A DNA stretch of 64,000 nucleotides from Piromyces finnis (taxonomy: Eukaryota > Neocallimastigomycota > Neocallimastigomycetes > Neocallimastigales > Neocallimastigaceae). The notes under the pieces were generated by a model. It was not told the origin of the DNA, ran no database searches, and saw only the letters and a list, made by a program, of their open reading frames with translations. Shown here one piece after another: positions 22,275 through 33,163 of this stretch. The first letter of the stretch is position 1. Every line of letters starts with the position of its first letter. The stretch spans positions 186,001-250,000 of the forward strand of contig MCFH01000065.1 in assembly GCA_002104945.1 (NCBI GenBank), read 5' to 3'. The position numbers and the translations under genes were made by a program.

Positions 22275-23076
22275 TTATTTTTTGTTCCATATGTCTTCAT
22301 ATTGAGTAAATAATGGTCTAAGTTGTGCAGCTTCTTCTGCCATTTCTTGTTCACTTCTTGGTTTTCTTTCATCATTGTCAACTTTATTTTTAAATTCTTT
22401 TGATTTCCATTCTGATTTATCAACATCATCGTAAATATCATCATTATTTTTCCAATCATTTTTATTTCTTGGAATTATATGAACATGAACGTGTTCTACT
22501 GTTTGTCCAGCTTCTGGTCCATCCTTTATATTTAATTGAAATTTTAATTTTTTTTTTTTTTTTTTTTTTTATAATTATTATTTTATTAATAGTATATTTA
22601 ATATTTACTTGTATTGTAATTGTTAAAGATTTTCCATTATATTTTTTTTCAATTTCTTTCCCAACAATTTGAACTGATTCAAATAAATCATTTAATTCTT
22701 CTTTGGTAATATCTTGAAAACGCTTAACCACTCTTTTCGGAATAATTAAAACATCTTTAATATATAAAAGTTAAGAATAATATGTATAAATTTTTTTTTT
22801 TTTTTTTTTTTTTGAATGATATAAAATTTATTTTATACCAAATTAAAAAGGATACGTCCACTTTTTTTAAAATAATAATAATAAAGGAATATATATATAT
22901 TTAATTGATTATTAATTTATTTTATACCTATTTATATTTATTAATTTCAAATATTAATAAAATAGTTACGGTGAAATAGGTTTTAAGTTGACTAAACCAA
23001 AGCTATATTTCGAATTAAAAAATATTTGAGATCTATAAATTTTAAATTGCCCAAAATAATATTGAACTTCACTCAT
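22275..23076 (-). CDS. FHIT: FHIT-type HIT protein (Ap3A hydrolase), four exons, 168 aa
   Basis: Exon 1 is 23076-22970, exon 2 22860-22856 (5 nt), exon 3 22754-22609 and exon 4 22523-22275. All three introns (109, 101 and 85 nt) are GT...AG. The product starts with YYFGQFKIYRSQIFF, then SFGLVNLKPISPGHVLIIPKR, then QDGPEAGQTVEHVHVHIIPR, the HIT motif with histidines 97, 99 and 101 (99 expected to be the nucleophile). A C-terminal EEMAEEAAQLR-like segment closes it. DGPEAGQTV and the spacing identify the FHIT branch (diadenosine triphosphate hydrolase) rather than HINT. Length is near the family's 150 residues, with a charged insert after the HIT motif. The second exon supplies T-GGA-C, needed to make P-G-H. 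Without it the conserved GH is lost and the frame shifts. Single exon frames alone look broken. Confidence 0.88.
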
Positions 23077-23283
23077 TCTTATTAGTTTTCTAAAAATAAA
23101 ATAATAATTTTAAATATATAAATATTTTATAATTTTTATAAAATAGATTTATTCGTATTCTTTTATATCATATTTGTATAAATCACGTAACTAAATTGTA
23201 AACATAAACATAAATATGTATTAATAGCATTATAAAGTAAATGTAATAGTTTATGTGTTCACGTGATTTGATATTTGATATAT

Positions 23284-23686
23284 GTTTCTTTTATGTTGTA
23301 GTCATTTAATATTAGTTTATTTATAATTTATTATATTAGGTGAAAATATTTTATTACTATTATTAACTTCTCTCTTCTTAATAATTTCACTTATAATATT
23401 TTCTTATTAATTATTAAAACTCTTCTCTCTAATTATTAATTATTTTTACATGAATATTTTTATATTATAAAATTCCTTTACATATAATTGAATATCAATT
23501 ATATAATGTAATGTATTCATAATATATGAATAATAATTAAATAGGATATAATATAATATATTTTTCATTTTAAATGAAGTATTACTATATAAGGAAAAGT
23601 AATATAATACAAATAGGTATTACAATAAAATGTAACTCTACATTTAATAAATTTAATAATGAATGTATATAGAATAAACAAATACT
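23284..23686 (-). repeat. Repeat family M, copy truncated against gypsy-3
   Basis: Reverse orientation, from GTTTCTTTTATGTTGTAG to AACAAATACT, where the gypsy-3 RNase H end begins without a gap. The start half of the repeat is missing. A full copy in opposite orientation lies beyond the other end of the nest (62736-63313). Confidence 0.7.
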
Positions 23687-23826
23687 GCTGATGCTTTATC
23701 CAGAATAACTTTGAAAGAGAACTTAATTGTTAACACTACTATTTCTGATGGTAAGACAATAATAATAAAGATGAAAATAATAGTAATGTTAATAAGTTTA
23801 ATGCTAATAATTTGGATAATTTGGAA

Positions 23827-23867
<41 letters not shown>

Positions 23868-24490
23868 CAATAGTTCCAATTTTACCGAGGAGGAGAACGA
23901 AAAATTTGTTTCCGACTTTATGAAAAAAATTTTAAATGATAAAATTGTCACTATTGACAATAAATTATATTTCAAAGATAATAATAATAATTTTAGGGAG
24001 ATTATTGATGATCCTTACACAAAAATTAAAATAATTGCAAAAGAACATAGAATTGGACATGAAGGAGTACAGAAAACTTAGAAAAGAATCAAAAACAAAT
24101 TTTATTGGAAAAACTTAATTATAGATGTAAAAAAAATATGTCTCTTTATGTAAGATCTGTCAGTTAAATAAATCTGAGTCATTACCAAAGCCGACAGAAA
24201 AGTTTAGAACTCCTGTAGAAGCACCTTTTGTTAGACTTGGTCTAGATATTATAGGTCCATTAAAAGAAACTACACTTGGAAACAAATATATAATGGTATG
24301 TGTGGATTACTTTACAAAATGGGTGGAAGCAAAACCAGTTAGAACTACTACTTCTCAAGACGTAACTAATTTCTTAGTTGAAGTGTTTAGTAGGCATGGA
24401 ACTTTTCAAATAGTAATAACAGATAATGGTGTACAATTTGTTTCAGATTACACAAAAAAATTTGTAGACCTTTATGGCGTATACATTCAT
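23687..24490 (+). pseudogene. gypsy-3: degraded Ty3/gypsy RNase H end and integrase (left half)
   Basis: Begins in ADALSRITLKEN, the usual end of a gypsy RNase H domain. A low-complexity linker with an Asn (AAT) run follows, then the integrase zinc finger (H.IGHEGVQKT, stop, KRIKNKFYW...C.ICQ), then the catalytic core (RLGLDIIGPL, VCVDYFTKWVEA, ITDNGVQFVSDY). A stop at about 24079-24081 and a base shift in an A-run near 24130 break it. It stops at YGVYIHC, before the catalytic Glu. The downstream integrase end lies at 61931-62397. This is the oldest layer of the nest and a different lineage from gypsy-1 and gypsy-2, with no chromodomain. Confidence 0.8.
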
Positions 24491-24628
24491 TGTAAAAGTA
24501 TAAAATTTAAAACAGATTTTATACTTAAAACAAAACAATTTTTATTAACACAAAAAAATAAAAAAATAAAACATTAAATTTTTATTTTAAGAAAACATTT
24601 TATTTAAACTCTTAAAAATATTATTAAC
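24491..24628 (-). repeat. NA-family LTR fragment
   Basis: The first 138 bp (TGTAAAAGTATAAAATTT..., to AATATTATTAAC) match the left end of NA LTRs. The rest is missing and it is followed by TGTAAAAG, the start of a diverged related LTR. No target duplication was seen, so this is rearranged junction sequence. Confidence 0.6.
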
Positions 24629-24636
24629 TGTAAAAG

Positions 24637-25032
24637 TGTAAAGTCGACACAAAAGAATAGATTAGGATATCTATTCTATTACAATAACACTAAAGATTTA
24701 TATAAAATTGTTTTGTTAAAAAAATATCTTTTATTATAATAGAAATTATATTAATAACAATTACATCGATAAAATGATGAAAAATATCTTCTATTTATAT
24801 TTTTCCTAAATACATTTATATTATATTATAACTATTTATTTCTTATATATTATTATTTAAAATCTACACTAAAATCTTAATTATTAATAAATATTTAAAC
24901 TATAACTATTTTTAGTAAAATACAATTGGCAATTCAAATTAAGTACTATTCAATTTGAATATGTGCCCATGTATTATTGATATATTAAACATTTAATAAT
25001 TATATACTAGATGTCTATTTCTATTACAAAAC
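24637..25032 (-). repeat. gypsy-2 3' LTR, outer part
   Basis: Begins TGTAAAGTCGACACAAAAG and continues to TTACAAAAC, where NA-2 interrupts it. The remainder resumes at 49490. Confidence 0.85.
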
Positions 25033-25297
25033 TGTAAAAGTATAAAATTTAAAACAGATTTTATACTTTAAACAAAACAATTTTTATTAACACAAAAATA
25101 AAAAAATAAAACATTAAATTTTTATTTTAAAAAAAAACATTTTTATTTAAACTTTTAAAAATATTATTAACTATATAATAGTTAATAATTAAAAAATTGA
25201 AAATAACAATTACCTCGATTTAACAAATAAAAATTACATGTATTTATATTTTTTCATAATTATATTCTAATATATTATTCTATTTAAATAAACATAT

Positions 25298-25527
25298 TGT
25301 TAAACATTAATAATTTAACTTAAATCTAGAAATATGTAGAATAGAATAGAATTATGTATTACTAATATATTTAGTCATAGAATATTCTCATGATAAATAA
25401 TACGCCACAATCCTTAGTATAAATAGAGAATAAATTTATGAACTATTTATGTACTTTGTAATTACCTTTTTATTAATAATATTAATAAATAAAGTTTATA
25501 TTAAAAACAATATTATAAATTTTCTCA
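25298..25527 (+). repeat. copia 5' LTR
   Basis: 230 bp, TG...CA. Contains a TATAAATAGAG promoter-like box (about 25439-25449) and an AATAAA signal. Confidence 0.9.
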
Positions 25528-25540
25528 GATTAAGAGTCTC
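25528..25540 (+). promoter_or_regulatory. copia primer-binding site (half-tRNA type)
   Basis: GATTAAGAGTCTC, directly after the LTR, is complementary to the anticodon arm of a tRNA-Lys(CUU) (ACUCUUAAUC), not to a tRNA 3' end. This suggests priming by a cleaved tRNA half, as in Drosophila copia. Confidence 0.6.
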
Positions 25541-25557
25541 AAAACTTTCTTAATACC

Positions 25558-28500
25558 ATGGATTACAATTTATTCAAAGGCCCTTCTCTCAATGGATCCA
25601 ACTTTAACGCCTGGTACAACCGTACCAAGAATACTTTGACTGCATTTCAACTTAGTCAATATATTGAATCTGACGTCATTAATAATTTAAAGAAAAATAA
25701 TACTACTCCGGATGTTTTAAACAATGCCAGAATCGAAAATGCCAAAGCCCTCGGTATCATTTATGGAAGTATAGATGACAACATTCATAACTACCTAAGA
25801 GGACTTAATACAGCTTATGAAGTCATGAACAAGTTAACTAAACTGTTTAAACAAGACGATGCTGTAAACCTTGAAGCCTGGTTAAACAAGATTAACAATA
25901 TGAAGGCTAGAAATGAAAAAGAAATTATAAAAACTCTGAGCAATATGATGGAACTTTTTAGATTAATGGAATCAAATAATTCAAAACTTACCGAAACAGA
26001 AAAAATGCGGTACATGTATAACTCATTACCCAGCAATATTAGAAATATTATAATCTTATCAAACACTTACAATACTTCATCAGAATTATTCAACTCTATC
26101 AAAGAAAGAATTAAAACTATGAACCATGCCGATGAAATAACACCTCCAAAAATATTTATAAATAGTGAAGATAAAATGGATATCGATTACCTTGATAAAT
26201 TTTTCCATAAAAATAAAAATAATAATTTTAGAAAGGATTTTAAACAAAATAAATACTGCGATATTTGCAAAAAGAATAATCACAATACTGAAAACTGCTA
26301 CTATAATTCAAAAAATAATAATAATAGAAAATCAAGCCACAATACAAGAAGGTCAAGCCACAAATCATACCACAATAGTCAATATAATAAATTTAATGGA
26401 AAAGTAAACAATATCTCATACGATATTAACAAGCAAAATATTAATAATTACAATGATAATTTTACACTAGATGAACTTAGACCGATACTAGAAAAACACA
26501 ATATAAATTCCATTCAAATAAACAATGGTTTAAATAAGAATATAAATAAATATCATACATGTTGGATATACGATACAGGTGCGTCAGAACATGTTACAAA
26601 TAATAAAAATATCCTCAAGAATTTTCGCTATAAGAAAATTAAAATGAACTGTGCTAACAATACAGTATGCTACTTTGATGGGTTCGGTACATACGAAGGA
26701 TATATAAATAATTATCCGATAAAATTAGCCAACGTATACTATTCTAAACAATTAAACAAAAATTTAATTAGCGGAATTAAACTTAGTAACTCTGGATTTA
26801 AAAGTACTATAAGTCAAGAAAATAATAAACCATATATCATAATTAAATCTCAAGATAACAAGAACATTTACAAAACTTTCTCAAACAATGATAATAGCTT
26901 TCTTATTCATACTAAAAACAAAGAATTCAATAATAAGCAAATATTCAATATCAATACTTCAAATTTTAATGAAACATTATGGCATAATCGACTTGCTCAT
27001 TACTATAATAAAGATCTCAAAAAATATTTAATTGATCACAATATTTCCAAAAATTTTTGTAATGAATGCAAAGCCAGCAAATTAAAAAGGAAGCCCCACA
27101 ATAAAATTACTCCTAAAGCTTCCGAAATCAATGAAGTTATCCACTCAGATATTATTGGCCCACTTACCGAATCTGTTAATAAAAAGAAATATATTCTTAC
27201 TTTCATTGACGATTTTTCAAGACACTCTTGGATATATCTACTTTCTTCTAAAGCTGAAGCTCCTAAAATAATTACTGAATTTTTAACCCTTATTAATAAC
27301 CAATCAAATGATCACAAAGTTAAATATTTCAAAAGTGATAATGGTAAAGAATACACTAACAAAAAGGTTATTAAATTCTGCAAAAAACATGGAATTATCA
27401 AATTATTTTCTCCTCCTTACAACCCAGAAAATAACGGAATTGCAGAAAGGTTCAACCAAACAATCATTTCTTCAACCAAAACTTTACTATATTGGAGCAA
27501 ACTTAGTCTTAATTTTTGGAATTTTGCTGTACAATATTCTAATTATATTTATAATTTAGTTCCTCACCAAAGCATTTCAAATCATATTCCATACGAAATT
27601 TATAATGGTAAAAAAGCTAATATTAACCATATCAAAGTCTTTGGATGCATTTGCGAATACAAAATTTTTAATCAAAACAAAAATAAGTTATCACCAAATA
27701 CTGCTAAAGGCATATTTTTAGGATTTAATACAAATGCGAATTCATATATAATAATGGACTATAATAAACAAACCATACATCTGGTTAGAGAAGCCTACTT
27801 CCACGAAGATACTCCTGCTAACTACTCTGCTGACTCCGAATCAACAATTAAAGATCCATACGATTTTAATTCTTATGTCCCAATGGTTAATGACAGTTCT
27901 ACTAAGTTCGACCCTCCAGAGTTCGATTCCGCCAACAGTACCAATTCAGAAATTTTTAATTATAACCCAATCACAAATATTTCACCTAACCCTTCAGATA
28001 ATTTAAATGAATTTTCAGGTACTACATCAAAATTTTCTGGTGAAACATCAAAAATTTTATCCAATTCAAATAATGAAAATTTTAATTTAAATAATCAAAA
28101 TTTTAATAACAAAATTTCAAATTCTGAAAATGATTATAATCTTGAAATTTCAAAAAACATTTCAAGAAATTTCTCGTCAAATAATGAGTTTAACACACCA
28201 AATGATAATTATAATGACACAGACACATCTAATGATTTCAACGTTAATTATAATAATCAAATTTCTCCAACTCCAACAAATAATGATCTCGAAACTCATG
28301 ATGAATTTCTTAATACAAATTATTTTCCTTCAAATAATTTTAATAATTCGACTCCTATCATAAAAAATAATAATTTTAATAATTTTTCAAATAATCCAAC
28401 TAATTTTTACGACCAATTTTCCACATTTAATACAGATACAAATCATAAAATTCCTAAAAGAACTACCAGTCCACCTATTAATCCAAATCTCAAAAGACTT

Positions 28501-28815
28501 AATTCTTATTCTTACCCTAAAATTGATTCTATTTCTTCAATACATACATCAATTCCTATAACCTATCAAGATGCATTATCAAATGCTAATAGTGACAAAT
28601 GGATTAATGCTATTAATGATGAACTTAACAATCTTTATAGAAATAAAACTATGACATTCGTTAAAAATCTTCCCAAAGGTAAAAATGTTGTTACCACCAA
28701 ATGGATTTTCACTATTAAAACAGATGAAAATAATAACATTACTAAATATAAAGCACGTATTGTAGCTAGAGGTTACACACAAAAATATGGCATTGATTTT
28801 GAATTTACATACTCT
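25558..28815 (+). CDS. copia polyprotein, part 1 (Gag, protease, integrase, start of RT)
   Basis: Starts ATGGATTACAATTTA, with a Gag domain over about residues 1-220. The zinc knuckle is CDICKKNNHNTENC (near 235) and the protease is DTGASEHVT (near 340). The integrase has its HHCC finger (H..AHYYN...C.ECK near 480-510) and DDE core (DIIGPL, FIDDFSRHSW, KSDNGKEYTN, NGIAERFNQ). A long Asn/Ser-rich linker follows, then the RT start (KWIFTIKTDENN, KARIVARGYTQKYG). In the copia order, integrase precedes RT. At 28815 a solo LTR interrupts the codon series. The following CNEIL and stop belong to that LTR. The frame continues at 29196. Confidence 0.93.
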
Positions 28816-29190
28816 TGTAACGAAATATTATAATAATAAACACACACACTCTAATGTATCAAATATATGTATTTTTTTTAATAATGTTTATTTATTAAAT
28901 TTATTATTATAATACGACTAACTCGCTAGGTCAGTGTATTATCAAACTAAAGACGAAACAAAAAAAACTAATTTTTATTAATTATTAATAAAAACACTAA
29001 AGAACTATTTTATCTTTCTTATTCTCTCTTTTATACATGAAAATTATTTTTTTTTTTTTTTTTTAATACAATTTGATAAGTGAATTAATTACTTAATGAT
29101 TGGTTATAAAAATATAATTATGAAATTTTCATTAATCTAACCTTAATGATTTTCTAGTCTAACCCTTATCATTAGATATACCTCATTACA
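28816..29190. mobile_element. Solo LTR inside copia RT
   Basis: 375 bp, TGTAACGAAATATT...CTCATTACA, with ACTCT on both sides (28811-28815, 29191-29195). It differs from all other LTRs in the window. It has CACACACA near the left end and a T run near 29050. LTR-LTR recombination probably removed the rest of the element. Confidence 0.85.
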
Positions 29191-29195
29191 ACTCT

Positions 29196-29714
29196 CCAAC
29201 TTTAAATTTTGATATTATTAAACTTCTTCTTGCTATTTCAGCCAAATTTAAATGGAACGTTTACCAATTGGACATCAAATCTGCCTACCTCCATGCAAAT
29301 CTAGATACTGAAATTTATACAACTATTCCCGAAGGTGATAAAAACTATGGTAAAGGATTTTGGAAACTGAATAAAGCTCTATACGGACTCAAACAAAGCG
29401 GAAGACAATGGAATGAATACATTTCTACTTTTCTTATTAATCATGGATTTTCTCAATGCACTTCAGACTATTGTATTTTCTTTAAAACTTTTGATAACCA
29501 AATTTCTTGCATTATTGGACTTTATGTCGATGATATGATTATTTGTGGGACAAATCTTGAACTTATAAGTATAATCTCACAAATTAAATCTAAATTTAAA
29601 ATTTCTAACTGTCAACCTATCCATTATTTATTAGGTATTAAAATTGAAAACAATAATTTTTCTTATTCTATTTCACAAAAACATGTTATTGAAAATATTT
29701 TAGACCAATATAAT
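29196..29714 (+). CDS. copia polyprotein, part 2 (reverse transcriptase)
   Basis: Resumes in phase with PTLNFDIIKLLLAIS, then LDIKSAYLHA, LNKALYGLKQSGRQW and the catalytic YVDDMII, ending ILDQYN where NA-1 interrupts it. The 173 codons have no stop. Frame and motif order match part 1 exactly once the solo LTR and one duplication are set aside. Confidence 0.92.
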
Positions 29715-30501
29715 TGTAAAAGTATAAAATTTAAAACAGATTTTATACTTAAAACAAAACAATTTTTATTAACACAAAAATAAAAAAATAAAACATTAAA
29801 TTTTTATTAAAAAAACATTTTTATTTGAACTCTTAAAAATATTATTAACTATATAATAGTTAATAATTAAAAAATTGAAAATAACAATTACATCGATTTA
29901 ACAAATAAAAATTACATGTATTTATATTTTTTCATAATTATATTCTAATATATTATTCTATTTAAATAAACATATATTTAATATAAAATAAACAAAACTA
30001 ATTTAATTAAATAATAAAATAACAGAACTAAACTAAACTAATTCATTATACTTTTAATTCAATTTGAGTAAACTCAAAATTGAATAAAGCCCATGTATTT
30101 TCTATAAATTAATTTAATATTATCAATACTATTCTTAATATATTTCCTATTGAAATATAAATAAATCTATTTTTAAAACTAAGTTAAAATTATTAAACTA
30201 TTCTAAATTTAAATAAAAAAGTATAATCTATTCTAAAATTAAATAAAAAGTATTTGAAAAATATTTTAATTATTTAAAATATTTGAAATATTTAAATTTA
30301 ATTAAAATTCTTTTATTCCTTAAACTTAAATATTTATCTTAATTTAAATTTAACGGAATTATTATAAAATAATTTATTATTAAATTATTCCATAAAATTT
30401 ACTCAAAAATTTTATAATCAGTTTTACTAAATATTAATTTATTATTTAATAATTAATAATTAATTATTAAATAATCTAAAGATATATATTATATCTTTAC
30501 A
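29715..30501 (-). repeat. NA-1 LTR (3' in its own sense)
   Basis: 787 bp, starts TGTAAAAGTATAAAATTT and ends ATCTTTACA. Its minus strand carries TATAAATA followed 35 nt later by GTAATTGTTAT, the predicted transcript start. Confidence 0.9.
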
Positions 30502-30536
30502 ATCTCGCCCTTTAAGTCGAGCTCCTGCGAGATTAT
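30502..30536 (-). promoter_or_regulatory. PPT-side conserved block of NA-1
   Basis: AAGTCGAGCTCCTGCGAGAT is shared with gypsy-1 (41783 onward), gypsy-2 (49704 onward), NA-2 and NA-3 next to the same LTR end. With the flanking ATCTCGC it can fold (ATCTCGC/GCGAGAT). In sense it reads into a purine tract before TGTAAAGATA. Confidence 0.65.
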
Positions 30537-33163
30537 TTTCTTGAAGAAATTTAAATAACAAATGGTTACTACTTTTTCTAAATCATAACATTGTTAAAAA
30601 AATATATAAGTATTTAATTTATTTATACTCTTATTATCATTCTTGTTACTTATACATAATTCTAATAATTTATCTAAAACTTAATCATCAAGAATCCATT
30701 TGTTTTTATATTCAGATTATGGTTATTTATAAATTGTTTTCTATTAACATTTTTATTTAAGTATTCAAAACAAAACATTTACTTAAGTTTCAAATTTTTT
30801 TTTTTTATTCAATTCTTCTTGATCATCATGACTTTTATAATCTTCTTATGCATGATTAAAATTCTATTTTACAATTTTAATACTTTTTATTAATACTTAT
30901 AATAATCTGTTCAACTTTCTTTGATTTATTAGCTGAAGAAATTTCAATATTAAATTTTAAATTAAATCCATAGTTTGTATAAAATTGAAATTGATTGATT
31001 GATTACAATAAAATATTATAAGTAGATTCCAATATAACAATCAATTCGATTTTATTAACCAACGGAGATATTGGAACAATATCTCGTTCACCCTCTCATT
31101 TAAATGAAAAGTCTGTGATAAAATTTATATTAAATATATCAAACAGACAATTCTAAAATTATAAAGAAAATAGCATTTAAAGAGTATTAAATGTTTTTTA
31201 TTATTGTACAAGCTTTAAACCAAGTGGAACTTATTTTTTTTAAAGGTTATTATTAAGCAAATAAATATAACAAAATTCTTAGTAATAAAATATTTGTAAA
31301 AAAATTAACATTCATTAATAATAATGGAAAAACATCATTCAATAATTATATTAACTATACCACTATTTTTTTTTAATCTTATTATTAAATAAACAAAAGT
31401 GGTATCAAGTCATCAAGTAAATACTATAATTTAATTAACAAATTTATCATTTTTAGACGTTTTTAAAATACTTTTAGCATATTTATAATTCTCTTTTATT
31501 TTATAATTTATCAATATATGGTATTATAAAATTATTTCTTTTTTAAAAATTTAACAATGAATTCATAAATTTAAATATCATCAATAAAACATCACAGAAT
31601 TGATATAAACATATACATAATGTTGTACTAAATATTATTAATTATAAAGTAATTAAAATACTTCATCAAAAGCATCACTTAAAATATTAAAATAGAGCTG
31701 ATACATTTTTGAATAAAAGGTATGATAATAAATTAAAAATGCCATATAAAGATTAAAGCAATTTTAAATTCATCACTTTATTTAATTCTTACTAAGCTAT
31801 TGATATATTTAAATTTAGTTTAAAAACATATTTTACTCCATTTATCTTATTTATTGATTAAAGGAATATATGAATTTCAATAATTATATCATTTAATTTC
31901 CTACAATCAATATATAGTAATTATAGTTATCAATCTCATTATACTTCCATTAAAAAGAATTGTATAAAGATTAAAATCTTTTTTTTTTTTTCCTTTATAA
32001 AGTTCGTTTTATTAAGTACATAAAAACTATTCATTTATTAAAAACTCTTATAATTATTATACATATTACATTAATTTATATTTGTTTTATTCATTATATT
32101 TATTACATTTATCATATTTATTAACTTATTATATTTATTAATTTATTCTATTTATTACATTTTATTATATTTTTTTTCATTTGTTGTATTTATTAATTCT
32201 ATTTTTTTTTTTTTTTTTTTTTTTTAATTATTATTAATATTAACTATTATACTATCAAGTTGTTACTATTACTAAAACTATTCCTCATTAATTTCTATTA
32301 TAGCTATTTCTAATTCTACAATACTAATACATTACAATCATATTTATTTTTTAAATTACATTTATTATAATTAAAATTATTTAGATAACATTATTTTCCA
32401 TAGGACGAATGTACTTAACATTTTGTTATAATCCTCCACAATTCAGTAATTCATTAAGTTTCTTTTTAAAACATTGGAATTTTCAAATTTATTATTTCAT
32501 TACTGAATTGTTCTTCTTTCTTGTTTCTTTTTATTTTCATTTTATTCTTTATAAAATCCAGATAAATGAAATTAAGAACAGATCCAGAATAGATTAATTT
32601 TCTAGCTCTGATTTCACTACCATCATATTATTAAGAATAAAAAATATTACACTCATTTCTTATTATATATTTATTTAACTTTATAATTATTCAATCAAAA
32701 CTACTATATTAATTTATTCAAGTTATTTGAATCTTTTAAATATAAAACTTACTTCTTAATAAAAATATAAACTTATTAACTAGATATACAATAACTTCTT
32801 TATAAAAAATTCTTTATTTAATTAATTTATTTTAATTTATTAAATATAAAAAACATAATTTATTTAACAACTAAATTTGTAAAACCTCCTCATATTGAAT
32901 TCAAATTATTTTAATTATTTATTCTTAATCATTTGTTTAATAAATTATTTAATAAACTATTACAATCAAATTATCTTAATTTACTAAATATAAAAATAAT
33001 TTTTTTTTTTTAATAAATGTATAACTTTTTAAATAACTAAATTTGTATTGACTTTTGTTGATAAATTCAAATCAAATTAAAAATGCTTTAAATTTATATT
33101 CTAATTATTAAGAATTTTCTATTTAGTCAAATATTCAGTTATATAAAATACACCTTTATATAA

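Noticed and set aside
22400-22672. Plus-strand frame over the FHIT gene
   Set aside because: Shadow of the spliced minus-strand exons and a T-rich intron.
30502-30536. This block as a tRNA-type primer-binding site of NA
   Set aside because: It lies at the end matching the chromovirus PPT side. The PBS is at the other LTR junction, as shown by orientation and the self-complementary sequence.
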